Below, in pieces: positions 55,607 through 64,000 of a DNA stretch of 64,000 nt. Source of the stretch: Rapana venosa (Eukaryota; Mollusca; Gastropoda; Neogastropoda; Muricidae). The stretch covers positions 47,925,877 to 47,989,876 of the forward strand of contig CM054161.1 of the NCBI GenBank assembly GCA_028751875.1, written 5' to 3'. How positions within the stretch are numbered: position 1 is the stretch's first letter; the number at the start of each line of letters is the position of its first letter. A model generated the notes under the pieces. That model did not search any database and had not been told where the DNA came from. It saw only the letters and a list, made by a program, of their open reading frames with translations. A program made the position numbers and the translations under genes.

Positions 55607-55995
55607 GCAACCTATGTCTAGTTCAGTGATCAGAGCACTCACTTTCCCCCAGCTAAGGTTAAGCAGCATCAAGCGTGGTTGCCACTTGGATGGGTGACCG
55701 TTTGTGAGCCTTGGTTTCAGTACAGTCCCCCAGTTCACCCAGCTGTAAATGAGTACCTGCCTCTTTAGGGTCAGGGAAGGTAAAGCAGCGAGGGATAGGA
55801 GATGGGCGCCACCCTCAAGCACGCAGAGCATCTTGTGCACACGTAAAAGCCTGTTACGGTTTTTGGAAGAGTAGGCCATTGTGTGCTGTTGGAAACGGAT
55901 GAAAAAATTAACAAAATTGCTTACACACGGGGATTGGATGTAAAAAAAGGGACATGGGTGCTTTTTCCATTATTCTCGAAATAAAAGAATAAGTA
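55607..55995 (+). mobile_element. Chimeric SINE: family B 5' part joined to family A 3' part
   Basis: At 55607-55817 the order is that of family B: GTCTAGTTCAGTGATCAGAG, AGGTTAAGCAGCATCAAGC, ACTTGGATGGGTGACCG, CAGCTGTAAATGAG, GATGGGCGCCACCC. At about 55818 it changes to family A in mid-body (CACGCAGAGCATCTTG, AGAGTAGGCCATTGTG, GGATTGGATGTAAAAAAAGG and an AAATAAAAGAATAA end). The 5S-like box C is intact. Confidence 0.83.
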
Positions 55996-56880
55996 ACTAA
56001 GTCTTCAATTTTAACGTTTTTCCACTTTAAGTGATACCAGACGGATAAAAGAATAAATGAATAAATAAATAGGCATAGTACTATTTACAAACGAAATACG
56101 AATGCAGATTACTTACAAGCCAGAAAACAAAACAAACAAATCAACAAACAAAACAACCCTCAAACCACCACCACCACCACCACCACTGCAACTCCAAAAC
56201 GAAAATAAGCATAACTGTCCACACACAAAGAAAACAGAGGAAGTTTTTAGCACAACTTCGCTCAGGTAGGTAATCTGTTTATGACAAAAACATCCGCTGC
56301 GGTGTCGTAAATTGGCTATTTTCGTAAAATGGACCCGGTTCAACGGAGATGACACCATCTTCCTGAGCTCTGGAAACTTCCTGAGTAACCTGACCTTCTC
56401 CTTCCCTTCACCAGGTGAGCTGTCAATGCAGCAGACTGCAAAATCGCAAGACCAACACTTCCAGATCTGAACATTCCTGTTATCTTTGTGGGCGCGCTAA
56501 TTGGGCAAAAATTAACACCAATTATTTCCTCCCGAAAAAACGTTTACAAAGAATTCGTTCGACGTTTTACAATCTCGACTGAGTTTTATTTTGATGTAAT
56601 ATCTTGTTCTTGTCATTCATTTGGTTCGTGTCTTTCGTGTGCGTTGATAGAAAAAGGATGTCCTTAGCAGTTACCAAAAAAACCCAAAATACTTTTCAGA
56701 TTGTGACAGTTGAAGATCAATCCAAATAAGGACATCTGAACCTTGTGTGTTCTAAAGAAAGATTTTTAGTAGTCAGAGAGGAAGCAATTGGTGTGGGTGG
56801 AGGGAGGGGGGAAGGGAAGGGGTGGGGCGGAGTGGGTGGGAAGAGAGGGTGAGAAGTGATGATATACTTTGATGAGAAAC
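55996..56880. other. Unassigned complex sequence
   Basis: Ordinary composition with a (CCA)n run at 56166-56185 and a G-rich part at 56800-56845. No gene recognised. Confidence 0.4.
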
Positions 56881-56884
56881 CTTG

Positions 56885-57125
56885 TCCTTACGAATACCTA
56901 GATTCAACCAATCCACCATCAGCCGTGGCTCTTTCTCTATTTCTGGTCCATCGATCTGGAATGACCTCCCTCTCTCTCTCCGCCAAAAGCCTTCTTATGA
57001 AACTTTTAAATCTAGTCTCAAGGAGTATTAATTTCAAACCTAAGATTTTCCTCTTCTGCTTCATCTCATAGCTTTTCCCTACCTTCAACAGCCGAGATTC
57101 TATCGGCCTGCCAGGGTGTGTGACC

Positions 57126-57163
<38 letters not shown>

Positions 57164-57330
57164 CGTGCGTATGTGTGTGTGCGCGTGCGTGCGTGCGTGC
57201 ACATTTGGACTTGATGGAACTATTAATTGTCTCTGGTTGTATGACTGTGTAAGAATGAGTTGAGTGCAGGTGCTTTGATTTGTCTCTGCAAGATATAGCG
57301 CTATATCAATTCCATTCTTCTTCTTCTTCT

Positions 57331-57345
<15 letters not shown>
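56885..57345 (+). mobile_element. CR1/L2-like LINE, C-terminus plus 3' UTR and tail
   Basis: The plus-strand frame reads SISGPSIWNDLPLSLRQKPS from 56936, continues YETFKSSLKEY and stops at about 57028. The WNDLPLSLRQ block is the last conserved block of CR1/L2-type RTs. The 3' UTR includes a GT microsatellite (57118-57200) and ends with CAAGATATAGCGCTATATC, AATTCCATTC and (TTC)n/(TAG)n. This copy links the coding C-terminus to the shared tail on one molecule. All catalytic RT parts are missing. Confidence 0.85.
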
Positions 57346-57379
<34 letters not shown>

Positions 57380-57617
57380 TAGTAGTAGTAGTAGTGTTAT
57401 TATTATTATATACTGAATGAACCAGAAAGGCGGGGGAAAACAAAACACAGACACTAAGCCTGCAGTTCTAGAAAGAAAACATTCGTGTTTCTGTCGTACG
57501 TTGAAGTGTTTTTATGATAACATAAGAGGAAACAACAAGCTTAAGACTGATCGTTTACAACAATAACTGCCAGTACATACACACCATGCCTTCAGCACCT
57601 GGGCTTTATCACGCTTC

Positions 57618-57715
57618 CCGCGCGCGCGCGCGCGCGCGCGCGTGTGTGTGTGTGTGTATGTGTGTGTGTGTGTGTGTGCGCGTGTGCGTGCGTGCGTGTG
57701 TGCATGTGTGTTCTT
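57618..57715 (+). repeat. (CG)n-(TG)n alternating purine-pyrimidine tract
   Basis: About 22 bp of CG repeat passing into TG repeat with GTGCGCG words. A candidate for Z-DNA. Confidence 0.92.
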
Positions 57716-57754
57716 TCTTTAAAGTAACATATCTTCGCCCAAAGTGATATTAGA

Positions 57755-57813
57755 ATACGATGATGGTGGTGATGATGATGATGATGGTAATGGTGATGAT
57801 GATTGATGATGAT

Positions 57814-57866
<53 letters not shown>

Positions 57867-57970
57867 GTGGTGATGATGATGATGGTGGTGGTGGTGGAAG
57901 TGGTGGTGGTGGTGGTGGTGGTGGTGGGTGGTGGTGGTGATGATGATGTGATGAAAATGGCGATGATGAT
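57755..57970 (+). repeat. (GAT)n/(GGT)n trinucleotide block
   Basis: GATGAT repeats then GGTGGT repeats. Methionine/valine and histidine/proline frames are artefacts. Confidence 0.93.
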
Positions 57971-57999
57971 GGGAAAAAAACTTTTAAAAAGGTTTTATG

Positions 58000-59200
58000 C
58001 AAACCATGTAAAGGATTCAACTCTCTTTGTTCGCTCATAGTAGAATTATGAAATGTGAAGTGTGTGAAGGATAAGACTTTCTGTGAGATCTTACAGCTTT
58101 GTGCAATGTCAACTGTGTGAAGATAAAGCAGTTTGTGTTCTTAAAAAACACATTAAATTTCTTGCTAATTTTGCTATAAAAAAAAAGTGTGGATCATTGA
58201 ACATTGATATAATCTATTTTGAAACAAGAAGTGAGGGCAACTATTGACCCTTGTTGTGGTCTTTGAGTTTGTTTCTGAAATGTGTTAGTATTTGGATCAT
58301 TGAACATTGTATGTCTATATAAGTTCCAGTTATTATTATTATTTTGTTTATTATTATTATTATGTTTATCTATTTGAACAAAAAGTTAGGACAAATATAA
58401 ACACGTTTTGTGTTCGTTGCTTTGGTTTTGGTTATGAATTTTATTAGTTCGGCTTTGTGAGCATGATATGTCTTTTTTTAAACAAAAAAGGAAAATTATT
58501 GATTTAAAAAAAACCCACTTCTTGAACCCGTAAACCATTGACGCTGGTGAGCAACAGCAAAGTGAGAGGCTGTATGACCAGTGGCTTTCCCACTCATGGA
58601 ATTCCACTGTACAGCTTAGTCTTTAGTGATCGACTATGACTCTCTGACTAGAAGGCTTGACTTGCCACAGTCCTTATGTGCTGCAGCCCTAGGGGGCTGG
58701 TTGGCCTTTGGAGAACATCTCCAACACTGACTGTCCTTATGCCCACTTGGCCGAAAGAGTTGGGGGGAAGGGGGGATTATGGGCAAGGCACATCCACTAT
58801 CATCAAATTTCTACGCAATTTTCAAAACAGCAGCTGCCTCCTCTGCTGTTTTGAAGGTTATCGTCGAACACAACGGACAAACAAACGTACACACCATGAC
58901 AACCTGACTCAATTGATAACTCTACCCCCCCTCCCCACATACACACACACCTCCTCCTTCAACAACCCCACGTGGATACACTTCAGATCTGAAAAACTCC
59001 TCACCCTCACCTCCACTTCTGTCCCCCACCACCTCTCCCTTCCATCCCTCCCTCTGCATCCCTCTCTCCCCGTTCTGTCTCTTCCTTCAAGAAGCAGATG
59101 TCAAGAAATGGAGTAGATGTCAAAATTCTAAAAACGGAATCTGAACCACACGCTAATTTATCATCTGTTGGGGTCTTCGGGTTTTTTTTTTTTTTTGTCC
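58000..59200. other. Unassigned sequence with small repeats
   Basis: GGATCATTGAACATTG occurs at about 58190 and 58296. A LINE-tail-like CTATATAAGTTCCAG with ATT units lies at 58314-58345. A perfect 13-bp inverted repeat (58821-58833 with 58843-58855, arms TTCAAAACAGCAG) has a 9-nt loop. No gene recognised. Confidence 0.45.
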
Positions 59201-59279
59201 TGTTGAAAAGAAAGAAGTAGAACGACAAACAGCAAGAAAAGAAAAATTGTCAAAAAGAAGAATGGCGAAAGAAGAACAA

Positions 59280-59682
59280 GAATTGCGAAGAAGAAGAAGA
59301 AGAAGAAGAAGAAGAAGAAGAAGAAGAAGAAGAAGAAAAAGAACAACAACAACAACAACAAATGCAAAGAAGAAGTGCAAATAACAATTGCGAAGAGGTA
59401 GAAGAAGAATTGCGAAGAAGAAAGAATTGCGAAGAAGAAAAAATTACGAAGAACACGAATTGTAAAGAACAAGAATTGCGAAGAAGAATGAATTGCGAAG
59501 AAGAAAAAATTACGAAGAACAAGAATTGCGAAGAACAAGAATTGTGTAGAAGAAAGAGTTGCGAAGAAGAAGAATTGCAAAGAAGAAAGAATTGCGAAGA
59601 AGAACCAATTGCGAAGAAGAAAGAATTGCGAAGAAGAAAGAACTACGAAGAAGAAAAAATTACGAAGAACAAGAGTTGCATG
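59280..59682 (+). repeat. (GAA)n passing into an AATTGCGAAGAAG minisatellite
   Basis: GAA and CAA trinucleotides to 59360, then 12-20-bp units AAGAATTGCGAAGAAGAA to 59682. The Asn-Cys-Glu-rich frame is repeat-derived. Confidence 0.9.
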
Positions 59683-59684
59683 TG

Positions 59685-59800
59685 TAAAGCTGTTCTGGGT
59701 CTGTTTGCACAGGGGGCTTTGGGTTTATAATATAGTCTCATCCGGAAGATCTTTGAGGGAAATGGAGTCAGTGAAATCTGCTAAAATGGGTGTCTCACAT
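59685..59800 (-). mobile_element. SINE family A core fragment, minus strand
   Basis: GTTTGCACAGGGGGC, TATAGTCTCATCCGGAAGAT and GGAGTCAGTG match the core region. Diverged and short. Confidence 0.55.
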
Positions 59801-59944
59801 TTGGATTGATCGTGGGTAGTCAGATCACAAGCACAACCACAAGGCTATCCCACCCTCCCTCTGCTGCCTTCCTCCCTCCCCCCCCCCCCAATCCCACTGC
59901 CACCCTATTTCTGCCATTTAAAAAAAGTGTGTTTTTTTTCAAAA

Positions 59945-60288
59945 AGGTCAAGGTAAAAAGTAGAGGTGTCCCACAGCCTATGTGGTCATAGGGGAGCGAG
60001 ATGTCAGAGACCTCACATCTCTAGGGGCCAGCATATTGAGGGTGGTGCCCATCTTCTCTCCCTCGCTGCTTAACCTATATAAATTCCATTTATTATTATT
60101 ATTATTATTATTACCTTCCCTGACCCAAAAGAGGGCAGGTACCCATTTACAGCTGGGTGATCTTGAGAACTGTACTGAAGCCAAGGCGCGAAAACGGTCA
60201 CCCATCCACTTTTGGTAACCACGCTCAATGCTGGTTTAACCTTAGCTCGGGGAAAAGCGAGTGCTGTGACCACTGAGCAAACTAACAC
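59945..60288 (-). mobile_element. SINE family B, minus strand, with LINE-tail insertion
   Basis: Plus-strand words GTGGTCATAGGGGAGCGAG, CAGCATATTGAGGGTGG, GGCAGGTACCCATTTACAGC and GGTCACCCATCCAC are family B backwards. At 60069-60112 it is interrupted by AACCTATATAAATTCC plus an ATT run, then resumes exactly at TACCTTCCCTGACCC. Confidence 0.87.
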
Positions 60289-60506
60289 AATCAAAGACAG
60301 TGCTCAGCTTAGCTAAATAACAAACCAGAGACAAAGAAAGACACGAGCATGCTACAAGTTATTTGTAGCGTAGAATTTTCAACAGGTGGGTAGAATTCTA
60401 CTCACGGAGTTTCCGCAATCAGAACAACAGGAACAAACACCCTATAAAGATGACCCTCTGGTGGGGATAAAGAGACTAGTTTTGGGCCATAGTACGTGGG
60501 TGGGGA

Positions 60507-60802
60507 CAGGGACGGGATAACTCAGTGGTCAGAGCACTGGCTTTCCCCCAGCCAAGTTAACCAGCGTCAAGAAGGGTTACCACTTGGATGGGTGACCATT
60601 TGCGCGCCTTGGCTTCAGTACAGTCCCTCCCAGTTCACCCAGCTGTAAATGGGTACCTGCCCTCTTTAAGGTCAGGGCAGGTAAAGCAGCGAGGGAGAGG
60701 AGATAGGCACCGCCCTCAATATGCTGGACCCTTAAGAAGTTGAGGTCTCTGACGCCTCACTCACAACCACATAGGTTATGTGACACCCTTTACCTATTTA
60801 CG
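60507..60802 (+). mobile_element. SINE family B, clean reference copy
   Basis: The tRNA-like first part GGGATAACTCAGTGGTCAGA (60513 on) has the A-box. From 60551 to 60600 the order CCAAGTTAACCAGCGTC, GGTTACCACTTGGATGGG, TGACCATTTG corresponds to the box A-IE-box C part of 5S rRNA. The family body follows (CAGCTGTAAATGGGTACC, CCGCCCTCAATATGCTGG) and then the ACCCTTTACCTATTTA end. Confidence 0.9.
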
Positions 60803-60984
60803 TGGGTGGGAGGTTTAGTATAGTAATATTATAGTGCCTGGTCTTTTCCTGCACTTGTAACTCTGCAGGAGGTTTTCCTGCTGGCCTCAGCCAACACGTT
60901 CTGACTTTAGAACAAGGACTTGTGTGAAAAAAAACAAGAAAGGAGAAGGAACCTGGATAGGTAGAAAAAATAAGCAAAAAGGGA

Positions 60985-61295
60985 GATATTGATTGAATGA
61001 TTGATTGATTGGTTGGTTGCTTGGTTGCTTGGTTGGTTGATTGATTGATTGATTGGTTGGTTGATGGGTGGATGGATGGATGGATTGATTGATCGATCGA
61101 TTGATTGATTGTTTGATTGATTGATTGATTGATGGATGGATGGATGGATGGATGGATTGATCGATCAATTGATTGATTGATCGATCGATTGATTGAAGAG
61201 GAGATTGGTTAATTCATTGATATAGGAAAGATCGATTGATTGATTGATTGAAAAGAAGATTGATTGATTGATTGATCGATTGATACTCTTTATCC
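60985..61295. repeat. (GATT)n/(GGAT)n microsatellite block
   Basis: GATTGATTGATT with GGTTGCTT, GGATGGAT and GATCGATC variants. Confidence 0.92.
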
Positions 61296-61317
61296 CCAAG
61301 GGCTACAGATAAGTATT

Positions 61318-61960
61318 GACATCCTGCATGGCCCAGTGGTTACAGCCTTGTGCTCCTGATCTGACGGCCCGGGTTCCAGCCCCCACAGAGACACCCGTTC
61401 AAGGGGATTTTGCCCCCTGGAGCTAACATTTATTTCTTTGTTTATTCTTTTATATCAAGGATAATGCATAATAAGCACTCGTGTGCTTTTTTCCCATCCA
61501 GTCCCTGTGTGTATGCGGTTTTGTAAATTTTTGTCACCCGTTCCTATCACCGGCACGCAATGGCCTACTCTTCTGAAAAGCAGAACAGGATTTAACCTGT
61601 GCGCCAGGTGTTCTGTGCTGACTCCACTCCCCCCAAAAATGTTTTGGAAGAGACTATACAGTAACTGTGGTCTTTTGTGTGAATGCACGCGGAACACCTT
61701 GCGCACACATTCAAAACCCGTTTTACCTTTTTTTTAAAAGTTTATTTCAAGAACAATAGAATAAGCAATCATAATTTATGGGGGTTTTTAAACATCCAAT
61801 CTTCATGTGTATGAGGTTTCGTAAAAATTGTCATCCATTCCGACCACCGGCACACAATGGCCTATTCTTCCAAAAAGCTGATCAATGTTTAACCTATACG
61901 CAAGATATTCTTTCAGAAGGGTAGGCCACTTCACACCAGCATGAATTGGATAGCAATTAA
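61318..61960 (+). mobile_element. SINE family A interrupted by two inverted family A tails
   Basis: The plus-strand copy runs in three parts: 61320-61433 (head CATGGCCCAGTGGTTACAGC, B-box GGGTTCCAGCC, GGAGCTAACAT), 61617-61730 (GCTGACTCCACTCCCC, GAGACTATACAG, CACGCGGAACACCTTG) and 61914-61960 (TTCAGAAGGGTAGGCCAC). Between them, 61434-61616 and 61735-61913 are minus-strand family A tails. Confidence 0.8.
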
Positions 61961-61964
61961 AAAA

Positions 61965-62052
61965 TGTTAATGCGTGACTCACACAAAATTTTAATGCGTG
62001 CACACACAAAATTTTAATGCGTGCACACACAAAGTTTTAATGCGTACACATA
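61965..62052 (+). repeat. Small tandem repeat, about 27 bp x 4
   Basis: AATGCGTGCACACACAAAAT followed by TTT, four imperfect units. Confidence 0.85.
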
Positions 62053-62096
62053 GGCGTCATATTTTAAAATACCAACCCTGAAGTTAGAATGCAGCT

Positions 62097-62402
62097 ACAG
62101 GTAAAGCTGTCCCATAACCTATAACGTCATAGTGGAGCAAGACGTCAGAGACCTCAACTTCTCCAGGGCCCAGCATATTGAGAGCGGCGCCCATCTCCTC
62201 TCTCTCTCCCTCTCTTGCTGCTTTACCTTCCCTGACCCTAAAGAGGGCAGGTACCCATTTACAGCTGGGTGAACTGGGGAGAACTGTACTGAAGCCAAGG
62301 CGTGCAAACGGTCACCCATCCAAGTGGTAACCACGCGCTCGACGCTGCTTAACTTAGCTGGGGGAAAGCGAGTGCTCTGACCACTGAGCTATCCCGGCCC
62401 GT
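62097..62402 (-). mobile_element. SINE family B, minus strand, well preserved
   Basis: CCCATAACCTATAACGTCAT, CAGCATATTGAGAGCGGCGC, CAGGTACCCATTTACAGC, GGTCACCCATCCAAGTGG, CTCGACGCTGCTTAAC and GAGCTATCCCGGCCC. The CACCCATCCAAGTGG segment is the reverse complement of the 5S-like box C region. Confidence 0.9.
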
Positions 62403-62629
62403 GGTAAAAAATAAATCGCCTGTATACCTAAAATTTCACTGTTGGTTAACCTCAGAGAACTAGCCGAGACACTCCAGCAACAACAAAGAAAACACCCACC
62501 AAAGCAAGAACAGGAAAAAACATCCAAACAAAACACCCAGTGTGAAAGGAATTGACAGTTCGTGTTTTTGTTTTTTTTAATTTAGATCATCAAACAAATC
62601 TTTTGCATTACAGCTGGGGGGTGCGGAAA

Positions 62630-62735
62630 TGAGTCAAACAAAACTAAACAAAACAAACAAAACAAAACAAACAAAACAAAACAAAAACAAAACAAACAAA
62701 ACGAAACAAAACAAAAATAAAAATAATAAACATCA
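62630..62735 (+). repeat. (AAAAC)n-type low-complexity tract
   Basis: AACAAAACAAACAAAACAAA words over about 100 bp. Confidence 0.9.
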
Positions 62736-62749
62736 TCACCAAAGAGAGA

Positions 62750-62856
62750 CACAGACACAGACAAAAAAAAATACAGAAAGACAAAAAGAAAGATTATGAA
62801 AGAAAGCAAGAAAGGGGGGAAAAGAAAGAAAGAAAGGAAGAAAGATAGATGGATGT

Positions 62857-62925
<69 letters not shown>

Positions 62926-63381
62926 AAGGAAGAAAGAAAGAAAAAAAGAAAGAAAGAGAGAAAGAATGAAAGAAAGGAAGAAAGAAAGAAAGAAAAAAAA
63001 AAAGAAAGAAAGAGAGAAAGAATGAAAGGAAGGAAGAAAGAAAGAAAGAAAGAAAGGAAGGAAGGAAGGAAAAAAGAAAGACAGACAGACAGAAAGACAG
63101 AAAAAAAGAAAGAAAGAAAGGAAGGAAAAAAAGGAAGGAAGAAAAAGAAAGAGAGAAAAATGAAACAAAGTAAGTAACAAAGTAAGAAACAAAGAGAAGA
63201 GAAGAAAGACAGAAAGGAAAGGAAGCACAAACATAGTAGGATAGAGAGAAAGAGAGAAAGATAGAAAATAAAGAAATCAAGCACCAACAAAAAGAGAGAA
63301 AGAAAAGAAGGGAAGAAAATCAAAAGAGAAATAAAGAAAGGAAAAAATAACAGGAAGGACAGAAAGAAAGAGATAAAGACG

Positions 63382-63430
<49 letters not shown>

Positions 63431-63443
63431 GTAGGTAGGTAGG

Positions 63444-63486
<43 letters not shown>

Positions 63487-63527
63487 GTAGGTAGGTAGGT
63501 AGGTAGGTAGGTAGGTAGGTAGGTAGG

Positions 63528-63582
<55 letters not shown>

Positions 63583-63585
63583 TCT

Positions 63586-63682
<97 letters not shown>

Positions 63683-63712
63683 TCTGACAGACAGACAGAC
63701 AGACAGACAGAC

Positions 63713-63786
<74 letters not shown>

Positions 63787-63826
63787 CAACCAAAAAGAAA
63801 AAGAACAGAACAGAACAGAACAGAAC

Positions 63827-63861
<35 letters not shown>

Positions 63862-63895
63862 ATGAAAGAAAAAAGGAAAGAAAGAAAGAAAGAAA
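62750..63895 (+). repeat. GAAA/GATA/GGTA/CAGA tetranucleotide complex
   Basis: GAAA- and GGAA-rich flanks enclose GATA blocks at 62845-62925 and 63380-63790, with GGTA blocks at 63430-63446 and 63485-63530 and CAGA blocks at 63570-63618 and 63667-63713. The marker AGTCTGACAG occurs at 63581 and 63681, exactly 100 bp apart. The minus-strand frames of up to 399 codons (serine/leucine/tyrosine/isoleucine) are artefacts. Confidence 0.95.
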
Positions 63896-64000
63896 GAAGG
63901 AATAAAGGTATGATGACAATCAGTAGTGGTGACAATAAACAGTTGGAGCGAAAGAACGAAATAGCATTTCTTGTTGATTTGTTTGCTTTGTTCGTCTCGT

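Noticed and set aside
58821..58855. Hairpin as a terminator or microRNA precursor
   Set aside because: The stem is only 13 bp with no flanking pairing, and intrinsic terminators are not expected in this genome type.
60551..60603. 5S rRNA gene
   Set aside because: Only the internal promoter-like half matches. The 5' part is tRNA-like and the 3' part is a SINE body, and the copies are dispersed in both orientations.
62736..63935. Minus-strand frame of 399 codons resembling a repetitive membrane protein
   Set aside because: It is the translation of GATA/CAGA/GAAA repeats. Other frames are open too.

Overview
The window reads as non-coding, repeat-saturated DNA of a mollusc, most likely a marine gastropod. 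That placement is inference. It rests on the tRNA-derived SINE at 25.2-25.6 kb, whose body I associate with gastropod genomes, and on several LINE types common in molluscs. There are no bacterial-style gene blocks, ribosome binding sites or operons. I see no intact host protein-coding gene, no exon series, and no free-standing tRNA or rRNA gene. Every recognisable protein sequence comes from a retrotransposon, and all are frameshifted or truncated.

Four layers make up the sequence. (1) Non-LTR retrotransposons. One CR1/L2-like family is present on the minus strand at 4.3-6.3, 11.1-11.6 and 22.3-23.6 kb and on the plus strand at 56.9-57.3 kb. All copies end in the same GCGCTATATAAATTCC-(ATT)n type of tail, which also occurs alone at several sites. 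An ORF1-type gene lies at 26.66-28.28 kb (minus), with a 2A-like motif, a decapeptide-repeat coiled coil and a folded C-terminal domain. Two different reverse transcriptase relics follow at 29.6-32.2 and 32.4-33.8 kb. An RTE-like element lies at 39.5-41.65 kb, split by a cytosine-depleted insert, and an RTE-like C-terminus lies at 17.1-17.35 kb. (2) SINEs. Family A has one body with at least three different tRNA-like heads. Family B has a tRNA-like first segment followed by a 5S-rRNA-like promoter segment. Family E is the gastropod-type SINE. Some copies are nested, chimeric or trimmed to tails. (3) Minisatellites and arrays at 7.4-8.2, 15.8-16.9, 27.1-28.0, 34.2-37.1, 49.3-50.9 and 59.3-59.7 kb. 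(4) Very abundant microsatellite and strand-asymmetric DNA, including 709 bp of pure purine at 18.5-19.2 kb and 660 bp almost free of C at 40.26-40.92 kb.

Sequence quality seems uneven. In roughly 0-23.5 kb, and again near 42.0-42.7 kb, repeat copies carry many homopolymer expansions and contractions. Copies of the same families in 38-64 kb are much cleaner. Frameshifts in the first third should therefore not all be read as biology.

The retroelements do not form a pathway, but their arrangement is informative. SINE modules are recombined, LINE 3' ends meet on shared ATT tracts, and a roughly 45-nt motif recurs next to CT repeats around the LINE cluster at 29-38 kb. I found no convincing new defence or enzymatic system. 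The most notable items are the 2A/decad-repeat ORF1, the tRNA/5S chimeric SINE and the C-depleted insert.
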